Of a stretch of 13,445 bases of DNA, positions 1 through 7,671 are shown piece after piece; within the stretch, counting starts at the first letter, position 1, and every line of letters starts with the position of its first letter. Source of the stretch: Deltaproteobacteria bacterium (GTDB taxonomy: Bacteria; Myxococcota_A; Polyangia; Haliangiales; Haliangiaceae). Position numbers and translations under genes: made by a program. The notes beneath the pieces were generated by a model. The model made no database searches. It saw nothing but the letters and a program-made list of their open reading frames with translations, and was not told the DNA's origin. The stretch is from contig JACCQV010000437.1 in assembly GCA_013813945.1 (NCBI GenBank), forward strand, positions 1 to 13,445, given 5' to 3'.

Positions 1-1
1 C

Positions 2-61
2 GCGAACCTGCTCGTCGACCTCGTCTATCTCTGGCTCGATCCCAGGCTTCGTGACCGCTGA
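2..61 (+). CDS. ABC transporter permease, C-terminal fragment (DppB/OppB-type)
   Basis: Only the last 19 codons and the TGA stop (59-61) lie in the window. They read ANLLVDLVYLWLDPRLRDR. The pattern N-L-L-V-D-x-x-Y-x-x-x-D-P-R-[IL]-R is the usual C-terminal end of oligopeptide/dipeptide inner-membrane permeases of the BPD_transp_1 family, where the last transmembrane helix leads into a short cytoplasmic tail. The fragment overlaps the GTG start of the downstream MFS gene by 11 bases, which suggests one transcript and translational coupling. The substrate cannot be judged from this piece. The call rests on a short motif, so another integral membrane protein is possible. Confidence 0.7.
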   Translation, partial: ANLLVDLVYLWLDPRLRDR

Positions 62-1262
62 CCCCTCGCGCGTTCGCCGGTTCGTGTTCCTGCTCGGCTG
101 GGTCAGCCTGTTCGCCGACCTCTGTTACCAGGGGATGCGCGGTGCCCTCGGGCCGTACCTCGCCGTGCTCGGAGCGAGTGCCACCGCCGTCGGCGCGGTG
201 GCAGGAACCGGCGAAGCGATCGGCTACGGTCTGCGTTACGTCAGCGGACGGCTCGCCGACAGGACGCAGGCGTACTGGACGCTCGCGATCATCGGGTACG
301 CGACCAACCTCGTCGCGGTCCCGTTGCTCGCGCTCGCCGGCAACTGGCCGATGGTCGCCGTGCTCGTCGGGCTCGAGCGCCTCGGCAAGGCGATCCGATC
401 GCCCGCGAAGTCGACGCTGACCTCGTTCGCCGCGAGCGACGTCGGCGCGGGCAAGGCATTCGCGATCGCAACGGCGATGGACAAGCTCGGTGGCCTCCTT
501 GGACCACTCCTCGTCGCTGGTGTCCTCGCGTGGAAGGGCGAGACCGTCACCGGCTTTGCGTGGGCGTTCCTCATCCTCGGGATCCCGGCGTGTCTGTCCG
601 TCCTCGTCCTGCTTCGCGCACGGCGGCTGTACCCGGATCCACGCGCGCTCGACAAGAGCAGCGACGATGCGCCCGGCACACTCGGCTCGCGCTACCGGAT
701 CTACCTCGTCGGCGTGGCGCTGGTCGCGATCGGCCTCGCGGACTGGCCGCTGCTCTCCTATCACATGGAAAAAGCCGGCGTGCTGTCCGCGACGTGGTTG
801 CCGATCGCGTACGCGGTGGCGATCGGCGTCGACGGCGTGGTCGCACTGGTCGCGGGCTCTGCGTTCGATCGACACCGCGCGAACGGCGGTAGTGGTGCCG
901 GCGTGGTCTCGGTGTTTGTTCTCGTCGGGGCCGCGTACGCACCGCTGGTCCTGTCCTCGGATGCGGCCACCCCGTACCTCGCCGTCGCCGGCGTCGCACT
1001 GTGGACGATCGCGTTCGCCGCCACCGAGTCGATCGGCAAGGCGATGATCGCGACGCTCGTTCCCAAGGGCGAACGCGGCCGCGCGTACGGCGTCTACTAT
1101 CTCGTGTGGGGCCTCGCGTGGTGGGCGGGTTCGATCCTGCTCGGCGTGCTCTACGATCGCGATCGAACGATCGCGTCGATCGTCGCCACGTCCGCGATGC
1201 TCGCTGGCGCCGCCGTCGTGGCGTGGTCGGCGCGTCGTGATCGCTCCGTCGATCTCGCATGA
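51..1262 (+). CDS. MFS transporter
   Basis: This 403-residue protein has the length and hydrophobic pattern of a 12-helix major facilitator superfamily carrier of the inner membrane. Visible features are a short charged N-terminus, helix 1 around residues 10-30, and a cytoplasmic loop between helices 2 and 3 with GRLADRTQ (about residues 66-73), the usual G-x-L-a-D-r motif A. A second related loop, GSAFDRHRA, lies near residues 269-277 in the C-terminal half. A hydrophilic stretch of about 20 residues (about 191-215) separates the two six-helix bundles. The GTG start at 51 sits inside the last codons of an ABC permease, so the two are probably co-transcribed, perhaps to export or import related compounds. 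Nothing in the sequence names the substrate. The reading frame is intact. Confidence 0.9.
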   Translation: MTADPSRVRRFVFLLGWVSLFADLCYQGMRGALGPYLAVLGASATAVGAVAGTGEAIGYGLRYVSGRLADRTQAYWTLAIIGYATNLVAVPLLALAGNWPMVAVLVGLERLGKAIRSPAKSTLTSFAASDVGAGKAFAIATAMDKLGGLLGPLLVAGVLAWKGETVTGFAWAFLILGIPACLSVLVLLRARRLYPDPRALDKSSDDAPGTLGSRYRIYLVGVALVAIGLADWPLLSYHMEKAGVLSATWLPIAYAVAIGVDGVVALVAGSAFDRHRANGGSGAGVVSVFVLVGAAYAPLVLSSDAATPYLAVAGVALWTIAFAATESIGKAMIATLVPKGERGRAYGVYYLVWGLAWWAGSILLGVLYDRDRTIASIVATSAMLAGAAVVAWSARRDRSVDLA

Positions 1263-1432
1263 GCGCCGGCGCGCGGTATGCATCACTTTGCTGAGTGCTC
1301 GACGCGTCGTCCGTCGATCGGAACACCCCGCCAAGGGAAGGCGTGGCGCGCCGGCCAGTTGGCCGCAGCGGCGAGGACTCTGATCCTGGCGTTCCCTATG
1401 GCACGACCGCTCGCCCGCGCGGATGCGCTCGC

Positions 1433-1449
1433 GAAGTGACGGGCACTTC
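1433..1449 (+). promoter_or_regulatory. Short hairpin next to the HPF ribosome binding site
   Basis: GAAGTG (1433-1438) and CACTTC (1444-1449) are a perfect 6-bp inverted repeat around a 5-base loop. The repeat ends one base before the purine-rich AGGAAGGA ribosome binding site (1451-1458) of the HPF-like gene. In the mRNA it would form a hairpin touching the Shine-Dalgarno site. As DNA it could be a small operator. No function is proven, and a 6-bp repeat can occur by chance. Confidence 0.35.
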
Positions 1450-1464
1450 AAGGAAGGAACCAGT

Positions 1465-1818
1465 ATGCCTATCCCGACCGAGATCACGTTTCATGAGATC
1501 CCGCACAGCGATTCCGTCGAGGCTGCGATCCATCGCTGGGTAGCGAGGCTCGAGCACGTCCACGATCGGATCATCCGCTGCATGGTCAAGATCGAGCAAC
1601 CCCACAAGAGCCATCGCCAGGGCCGCGAGTTCGAGATCCACGTCGTACTCGAATGGTGGGGCGAGAACATCGCGAGCTCGCGCCATCGTCACGAGGACAT
1701 CTACGTTGCGATCGCGGATGCGTTCCGCGCCTCCCGCCGGCAGCTCCTCCACCAGCGCGACACGAGGCGCGACTTCGTGAAGGCGCCAGGCACCGTCCGC
1801 CACGTCACGAACATGTAG
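1465..1818 (+). CDS. HPF/RaiA-type (S30AE) ribosome-associated protein
   Basis: This 117-residue protein matches the S30AE family of ribosome hibernation and stress factors, which bind the small ribosomal subunit at the decoding region. The start is ATG 1465 because a strong AGGAAGGA lies at 1451-1458; an in-frame ATG at 1423 lacks such a site and would add residues unlike the family. The family pattern is clear: SVEAAIHRWVARLEHVHDRI (about residues 12-31), then CMVKIEQPHKSHRQG, a beta strand FEIHVVLEWW, and HEDIYVAIADAFRASRRQLL near residues 76-95. The spacing resembles the S30AE proteins that usually continue into a cold-shock domain. Here the protein stops after DFVKAPGTVRHVTNM, so only the ribosome-binding part is present. 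It stands alone between gaps of about 200 and 165 bp, so it probably has its own promoter. Confidence 0.85.
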   Translation: MPIPTEITFHEIPHSDSVEAAIHRWVARLEHVHDRIIRCMVKIEQPHKSHRQGREFEIHVVLEWWGENIASSRHRHEDIYVAIADAFRASRRQLLHQRDTRRDFVKAPGTVRHVTNM

Positions 1819-1830
1819 AGCGACCGAGGC

Positions 1831-1877
1831 GCGGTTACGTGGCTGTCACATGAGTTGTTACAACGCCGCGTAACCGC
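1831..1877 (+). terminator. Long stem-loop after the HPF-like gene (possible terminator or attenuator)
   Basis: GCGGTTACGTGGC (1831-1843) pairs with GCCGCGTAACCGC (1865-1877): 12 Watson-Crick pairs and one G-U pair, around a 21-base loop that contains a smaller repeat, TTGTTACAA (1855-1863). It begins 12 bases after the stop of the HPF-like gene, the expected place for a terminator. No T-run follows, only a pyrimidine-rich CTTCTCTCCCTCCC (1881-1894), so it is not a textbook intrinsic terminator. It could protect the 3' end of the mRNA, or act in the leader of the GMC oxidoreductase gene 107 bases downstream. Confidence 0.5.
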
Positions 1878-1984
1878 TGGCTTCTCTCCCTCCCTGGCTG
1901 ATCGAGTCGCCACTGCACTTCGTGTGCAAACGACTGATCGCACTCGCGACGGCCGTGGCATCTGCCTTGCGATGACGTTCTCGC

Positions 1985-3991
1985 ATGCTGACCTCGACCC
2001 TGCGCCCGCTGGCGCTGGTCGCATCGCTCATGGCCACTGCCATGGGTTGCGATGCGGCCAGCTCGGAAGAAGAGACCCTCCCCGTCTGTGACGATGAAGG
2101 GAAGTGCGACGGCACCGGTACCGCCACCGATCCGTTCAAGGGACTCGGCGACATCGAGACGCGAGAGTGGGACTTCATCGTCGTCGGCTCCGGCGCCGGT
2201 GGCGGACCGATCGCGGCGAACCTCGCGCGCCAGGGCCACAGCGTCCTCTTGCTCGAGGCGGGCAAGGAGACCGGTGGCAAGACCGAGTACCAGGTGCCCG
2301 TTCTGCACCCGACCGCGACCGAGACACCCGATCTCGCGTTCTGGTACTTCGTCGATCACTTCACGGGCGGCAACCGTGGAGATTCGAAGGCGACGCCCGA
2401 AGGCATCCTCTACCCGCGCGGTGGAACGCTCGGTGGCTCCACGGCGGTCAACGCGATGATCACCGTCGCTCCGAAGAACAGCGACTGGAACAACATCGCG
2501 ACGCTCACGGGCGACGCGACGTGGAGCGCAACGAACATGAAGCAGTACTTCGATCGCGTGTCGAAGTGGCTCAGCGTCGAGCGGCCGCAGATCGGTGCCG
2601 AAGTCTTGTTCGACGACAGCATCATGGCGATCCTGACGGCAACGTTCAAGGAAGCCGCGGACCGCGGCCTCGCGGGTCCCAGCGTCCGGCTCGACAATCC
2701 CGCTGCGAACCTGTTCGTGATGTTCGGCTTCCTCACGCGCGACATCAACGAGGCGCTGATGGCCGGCTTCGCTGAGGGCGTCTACCAGTTCCCGCTCGCG
2801 ACGAAGAACCACAAGCGCAACGGCACGCGCGAGTACTTGATCCAGACCGCGCGTGACGCGCGCCGGTTCCCGCTCCGCATCAAGACCCAGGCACTCGTGA
2901 CCAAGGTCGTGTTTGCCGACGCGCCCGACGCGATGGGCAAGTGGCGCGCGACCGGCGTCGAGTTCCTCGACGGTGCGAACCTCTACGCGGCTGACCTCAA
3001 CGCCGACAACGCCGCCGCCGCTCCACGCACGATCCGCGTCAAGGCGAAGCGCGAGGTGATCCTCGCCGCAGGTGTGTTCAACACGCCGCAGCTGCTGATG
3101 CTGTCCGGCATCGGTGAGAAGGCGCAGCTCCAGCAGCACGGCATCCCGGTCAAGGTCGACGTCCCCGGCGTCGGCAAGAACCTGCAGGACCGCTACGAGG
3201 TCGGCGTCGTCACCGAGCTCGACGACGACTTCTCCTCGGTCCGCCGCTGCACGTTCGCCGCTGACCAGACCGACCCCTGCTTCCGCGACTGGCAAGATGG
3301 CAAGGGCGTCTACACCTCGAACGGTGGCGTCGCGTCGATCCTCATGAAGTCCGACCCGTCCAAGACCGAGGCCGACCTCCACATCTTCGCGCTGCCCGGC
3401 GTGTTCAAGGGCTACTACCCCGGCTACTCGACCGACGCGAACGCGGACAAGCACCACCTGACGTGGGTGATTCTCAAGGGCCACACCGAGAACAAGGGCG
3501 GTACGGTCAAGCTCAAGTCCGCGGACCCGCGCGCCCGCCCCGCGATCAACTTCCACTACTTCGATGACGGCGATGTCGATCAGGGTCAGGACACCAACGA
3601 CCTGACCGCCGTCGTCAACGGCGTCGAGTTTGTCCGCAAGATCGCCGCGCGCACCGACGAGGTCGACCACTTCACGCGCCACACCGAAGTCTGGCCGGGA
3701 CCTGCGACGAACACGCGCGCGAAGGTCGCCGATTGGGTCAAGAAGGAGGCGTGGGGCCACCATGCATCGTGCTCGGCGAAGATCGGCGCCACCACGGATC
3801 CCGACGCTGTTCTCGATTCGAAGTTCCGGGTCCGCGGCACCACCGGTCTGCGCGTCGTGGACGCCTCGGTGTTCCCGAGCATCCCCGGCACGTTCATCGT
3901 CCTGCCCATCTACATGATCAGCGAGAAGGCGACGGACACGATCCTCGAGAGCCTCGGCGAGACGCGCAAGAACCAGAAATTCCCGCAGTAG
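1985..3991 (+). CDS. Secreted GMC-family FAD-dependent oxidoreductase (probable lipoprotein)
   Basis: This 668-residue member of the glucose-methanol-choline oxidoreductase family probably oxidises an alcohol or sugar group using FAD. The N-terminus looks like a signal peptide (Arg7, hydrophobic residues 8-20) ending in TAMGC, a weak lipobox with Cys22. A Cys/Asp/Glu-rich linker follows (about 28-45; Cys35 and Cys41). The FAD Rossmann motif is VVGSGAGGG (about 66-74), with LLLEAG about 15 residues later. GMC signature 1 is YPRGGTLGGSTAVNAM (143-158), and signature 2 is GVFNTPQLLMLSGIG (about 362-376). The C-terminal active-site region has WGHHASC near residues 590-596, then RVVDASVFPSIPGTF. 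The start is the ATG at 1985, which gives a full signal peptide but has no clear Shine-Dalgarno site. The TPR gene follows 18 bp later, perhaps in one operon. The substrate is unknown. Confidence 0.9.
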   Translation: MLTSTLRPLALVASLMATAMGCDAASSEEETLPVCDDEGKCDGTGTATDPFKGLGDIETREWDFIVVGSGAGGGPIAANLARQGHSVLLLEAGKETGGKTEYQVPVLHPTATETPDLAFWYFVDHFTGGNRGDSKATPEGILYPRGGTLGGSTAVNAMITVAPKNSDWNNIATLTGDATWSATNMKQYFDRVSKWLSVERPQIGAEVLFDDSIMAILTATFKEAADRGLAGPSVRLDNPAANLFVMFGFLTRDINEALMAGFAEGVYQFPLATKNHKRNGTREYLIQTARDARRFPLRIKTQALVTKVVFADAPDAMGKWRATGVEFLDGANLYAADLNADNAAAAPRTIRVKAKREVILAAGVFNTPQLLMLSGIGEKAQLQQHGIPVKVDVPGVGKNLQDRYEVGVVTELDDDFSSVRRCTFAADQTDPCFRDWQDGKGVYTSNGGVASILMKSDPSKTEADLHIFALPGVFKGYYPGYSTDANADKHHLTWVILKGHTENKGGTVKLKSADPRARPAINFHYFDDGDVDQGQDTNDLTAVVNGVEFVRKIAARTDEVDHFTRHTEVWPGPATNTRAKVADWVKKEAWGHHASCSAKIGATTDPDAVLDSKFRVRGTTGLRVVDASVFPSIPGTFIVLPIYMISEKATDTILESLGETRKNQKFPQ

Positions 3992-4009
3992 TGATACGTT
4001 CGGGGCGGC

Positions 4010-4744
4010 GTGCCGACCCCGAAGAAGCTCAAGCCGACCGCGAAGGCGCGACGCGCGCCCCGAGCTCGGGTCGAGAGCGCCGATACCTTCGTGTCGCGCG
4101 CGATGAGCCTGGTCAAGCGACGCAAGCACGAGGAGGCGGCCGAGCAGTTCCTCGCGGCGAGCAAGCTCGAGCCCGCGAACTGGCGCCTGCCGAACGACGC
4201 CGGCGAGTGCTACTTCCTGGCCGGCCGCTTCGTCGAGGCGCTGCGCTGTTACCGCACCGCCATGATGATGATGCCGGACATGGCGACGGTTCTGTTCAAC
4301 CGCGGCATGGCCCAGGCCCAGCTCGGCGAGGAGCACGACGCGTTCGTGACGCTCCAGCATGTGCTCGAGCTCGAGGAGGGTCACTCCGGCGCCTACCTCG
4401 AGATCGGTAAGCTGCACGTCGCTGCAGGCCGCCACTGGGACGCGATCGACGCCTTCGATGCAGCGCTCCGCCAGCAGTCGATCGACGCACGGACCACTGC
4501 ACTCGCGCTGCGCGAGAAGGCGCGGCTCCTGCTCGGGCCCCTGCACCGCGAAGCCGAGGGCCTCGATGTCATCGCCACGCTGTGGGAGCACACCGGCGAT
4601 AGCGGGACGCTGGTGGCCCTCGCGCAGGAGATCCTCGAGGCTGCCAAGCCGCGAGCGGCGCGCATCCTCGACGTCGTGCTCGCAGACATGCCGAGCGAGC
4701 CGCGCGCGCTCAAGCTGCGCACGAAGCTGACGCGGCGAAGCTAG
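4010..4744 (+). CDS. TPR-repeat protein
   Basis: This 244-residue soluble protein starts at GTG 4010, 18 bp after the GMC oxidoreductase stop. The first 20 or so residues are basic (KKLKPTAKARRAPRARV). Tandem 34-residue helical repeats of the tetratricopeptide type follow: one from about residue 27 (AMSLVKRRKHEEAAEQFLAA), one from about 61 (NDAGECYFLAGRFVEALRCY), one from about 95 (FNRGMAQAQLGEEHDAFVTL) and one from about 129 (YLEIGKLHVAAGRHWDAIDA). Less regular helices run to the end. TPR arrays bind partner proteins, and no catalytic domain is visible. No signal peptide is evident, so a cytoplasmic place is likely. Its stop shares the four bases CTAG with the stop of the convergent regulator gene. 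The partner cannot be named. Confidence 0.85.
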   Translation: MPTPKKLKPTAKARRAPRARVESADTFVSRAMSLVKRRKHEEAAEQFLAASKLEPANWRLPNDAGECYFLAGRFVEALRCYRTAMMMMPDMATVLFNRGMAQAQLGEEHDAFVTLQHVLELEEGHSGAYLEIGKLHVAAGRHWDAIDAFDAALRQQSIDARTTALALREKARLLLGPLHREAEGLDVIATLWEHTGDSGTLVALAQEILEAAKPRAARILDVVLADMPSEPRALKLRTKLTRRS

Positions 4745-5768
4745 TCGCCATCGAGCGCGCGGTCTTCGCGACCCACGCGCTTCTTCTTCATGCCGAGATC
4801 CGCGAGCTTCTTGCGCAGCGTGTTGCGGTTGAGCCCGAGGAGCTCGGCCGCCTTGAGCTGATTGCCCCCGGTATGGGCCAGCACGAGGTCGAACAGTGGG
4901 CGCTCGACACGCGCGACCACCTTCTCGTACAGGTCGTGGACGGGATAGCCGTCGATCCGCGCCAGCAGGCCCGCGAGCTTCGACTTCACCATCTCCTCGA
5001 ATGCGAGGTCCTCGAGCGGGACGCGCGACGCCACGGTCGGCAGCACCTCGTCGACATCACCCGCCTCGATCTTCTGACGGGTGACGCGCACGACCAGCCG
5101 GCGTGCGATCGACTTGAGCTCGGCGACATTGCCGGGCCATGGATACGCAGCGAGGCGGAGCAGCGCACGAGTCGAGACGCTCGGCTTCACGCGGCCGATC
5201 TCGAGTGCGTAGTGCTTGATCCAGCGCTCGAACAGCGCCGGCAGATCGTCCAGGCGATCGCGCAGCGGCGGAACCTCGATGCGGCGCTGCTTGAACAGAT
5301 CGTAGAACTCACGCGACACGATCTGCGCCTCGACGGCGCGGTCGACATCGAGGTCGCCGGTCGCGACAACGTGGACGTCGAACGATTCGGCGGTCTCGCT
5401 GCGGCGATCGCGGATCGCGCGCTTGAGCGTGCGCTGCGACGGGCGGGACAGATCGCTGAGATCCTTGACCAGCAGCGTGCCGCCCGCTGCAGAGCGGAGC
5501 GCCCGCCGAGCACGCTCGCATGCATCGTCGGTAGCGGCCCGGCCTGGCACATCCTCGAACGACGGGCGCACCGCGACGAACCGACCGGTCGTCCGCGGTC
5601 CCCGCTGATGGAGGACGCGCGCGACGAGCTCCCGGCCGGTACCGTGCTCGCCGCAGATCAAGACAGGTGCCTCGCCATCCGCGAACGCTTCGACCTGAAG
5701 GACCACCGCGCGCATGGCCGCACTCTCGGCGACCAGGAAGTCGTTCGCCTTCAGGCTCGGACGAAGCA

Positions 5769-5769
<1 letters not shown>
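4741..5769 (-). CDS. Degenerate NtrC-like AAA+ protein with intact Fis-type HTH
   Basis: This 342-residue protein follows the layout of sigma54 activators but starts directly with the AAA+ domain, with no receiver or sensor domain. Recognisable landmarks are GEHGTGRE (40-47, Walker A position), GGTLLVKDLSDLS (96-108, Walker B position), VPPLRDRLDDLP (166-177), YPWPGNVAEL (209-218) and a C-terminal Fis-type helix-turn-helix, GNQLKAAELLGLNRNTLRKK (302-321). Key ATPase parts are altered: the Walker A lysine is Arg46, the Walker B Asp-Glu pair is Lys102-Asp103, the sensor II arginine is Ala216, and no GAFTGA sigma54-contact loop lies between residues 63 and 96. ATP-driven sigma54 activation is therefore unlikely. 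A DNA-binding or nucleoid-like regulatory role is inferred. The GTG start (5769-5767) shares one base with the dusB stop, which implies translational coupling. Confidence 0.85.
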
Positions 5770-6848
<1,079 letters not shown>

Positions 6849-6892
6849 GGGCTGTCTTGTACAGGATCGAACGCGGCGAGAAAACCGGAAAT

Positions 6893-7093
6893 GTGACGGA
6901 TACCCGCCCGCAAGACCGTGCAGGATTCCCAGGTGGCGGCGCTGGACAGGTCCCTCGAGCTCCTGGGTACGAATCGCACCCGGGTACCAGCCCTCGAGCC
7001 CGGCGCGCGTGGACCTATGCGGCGGCCGTGCTCGTCGCGGTGACGCTCGCGGCGCTCGTTCTCGCGAGCCAGCATTCGCTGCCCGAGATCTAG
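6893..7093 (+). CDS. Small single-helix membrane protein, unknown function
   Basis: This putative 66-residue protein has a hydrophilic, Gly/Pro/Arg-rich N-terminal half, a basic SPRARRAW stretch (33-40) and one hydrophobic helix, about residues 42-59 (YAAAVLVAVTLAALVLAS), close to the C-terminus. The positive residues before the helix predict an N-in, tail-anchored topology. The start chosen is GTG 6893; an in-frame ATG at 6857 would add 12 residues and crowd the dusB start. There is no strong ribosome binding site. The gene is divergent from dusB (44 bp apart), and its stop shares CTAG with the mobA stop. The clean hydrophobic helix and tight packing argue that it is real, but no family is recognised and a chance frame remains possible. 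Confidence 0.5.
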   Translation: MTDTRPQDRAGFPGGGAGQVPRAPGYESHPGTSPRARRAWTYAAAVLVAVTLAALVLASQHSLPEI

Positions 7094-7671
7094 CGGTCAG
7101 GAAGATCGTCGGGCTCGTTCACGTTGAACAGCGCACGGAGCTCCGGATCGATCTCGCGCAGCTCGCTCTCTTCGATCCACGCGACGCGCAGGCCGTCATC
7201 GGTGAGCAACGCGCTCGCCTTGAGCTGCTTCTGGGCGAGTCGGCGGTCGAGGTGCGGGCGAACCGCCGCGGTCCGGAGCACGCACACGAGCGGCTCGGGC
7301 ATGCCGCCGATCCGGATCCCGACGGCATCCACATCGTTCGTCGCGGCAGCGAGCAGTCGATCCAGGAGCGCGCCGCTGATGTACGGCATGTCGCCGGCGA
7401 GCACGAGTAGCCACACAGTCCGCGACTCCGCGACTCCGGCGGCGATGCCGGCGAGCGGCCCTGCGCCGGCGATGCGATCGGCCACGGTCTTGTGCCCGGG
7501 AATCGCGGCCTGCGCCGAGACGATGATGTCGGCGACGCGCGGCAACAGGACGTTACACTGCCGGTCGAAGATCGACAGACCATCGACGAGGAGCGCGCTC
7601 TTGTCGATACCGCCGAGTCGCGTCGCGCGACCCCCAGCGAGGATCAGAGCAGTGACGTCGGAGCGAACCAT
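7090..7671 (-). CDS. mobA: Molybdenum cofactor guanylyltransferase MobA
   Basis: This 193-residue nucleotidyltransferase has the MobA pattern: LILAGGRATRLGGIDKSALL near residues 9-28 (the GTP-binding L-A-G-G-x-x-x-R-x-G-G-x-D-K signature), GAGPLAGIAAGV (about 68-79), LAGDMPYI (about 91-98, the metal-binding Asp in a form of A-G-D-M-P), and FNVNEPDDL near the C-terminus (the family's N-[IV]-N-x-P-x-D-L). MobA joins GMP to molybdopterin to give the bis-MGD precursor used by DMSO-reductase-type enzymes. No other cofactor gene is in the window. The ATG at 7671 shares one base with the TGA of the upstream M24-fold gene, so it is the last member of a tightly coupled four-gene unit. A related sugar- or cofactor-nucleotidyltransferase is a less likely alternative. 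Confidence 0.9.
   Translation of the reverse strand: MVRSDVTALILAGGRATRLGGIDKSALLVDGLSIFDRQCNVLLPRVADIIVSAQAAIPGHKTVADRIAGAGPLAGIAAGVAESRTVWLLVLAGDMPYISGALLDRLLAAATNDVDAVGIRIGGMPEPLVCVLRTAAVRPHLDRRLAQKQLKASALLTDDGLRVAWIEESELREIDPELRALFNVNEPDDLPDR

Noticed and set aside
1352..1365. CGGCC/GGCCG hairpin after the MFS gene
   Set aside because: Only 5 bp with no T-run, about 90 bases after the stop; expected by chance in GC-rich DNA.
1399..1414. TGGCACG at 1399-1405, a perfect sigma54 -24 half-site upstream of the HPF-like gene
   Set aside because: The matching -12 element (TTGC with GC 12 bases after the GG) is absent; the bases there read CTCGC.
1295..1543. Open frame of 82 codons upstream of and overlapping the HPF-like gene
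   Set aside because: Arg/Pro/Ser-rich composition with no family signal; it conflicts with the well-supported HPF frame and its ribosome binding site.
1835..4591. Very long minus-strand open frame (918 codons) opposite the GMC and TPR genes
   Set aside because: It is the antisense shadow of strongly coding plus-strand genes in GC-rich DNA; its product has no recognisable domain and a biased Arg/Val/Asp composition.
6852..6864. CTGT-N5-ACAG repeat in the dusB upstream gap as a possible LexA site
   Set aside because: The spacing is too short for the CTGT-N8-ACAG type, and neither neighbour is a typical SOS gene.
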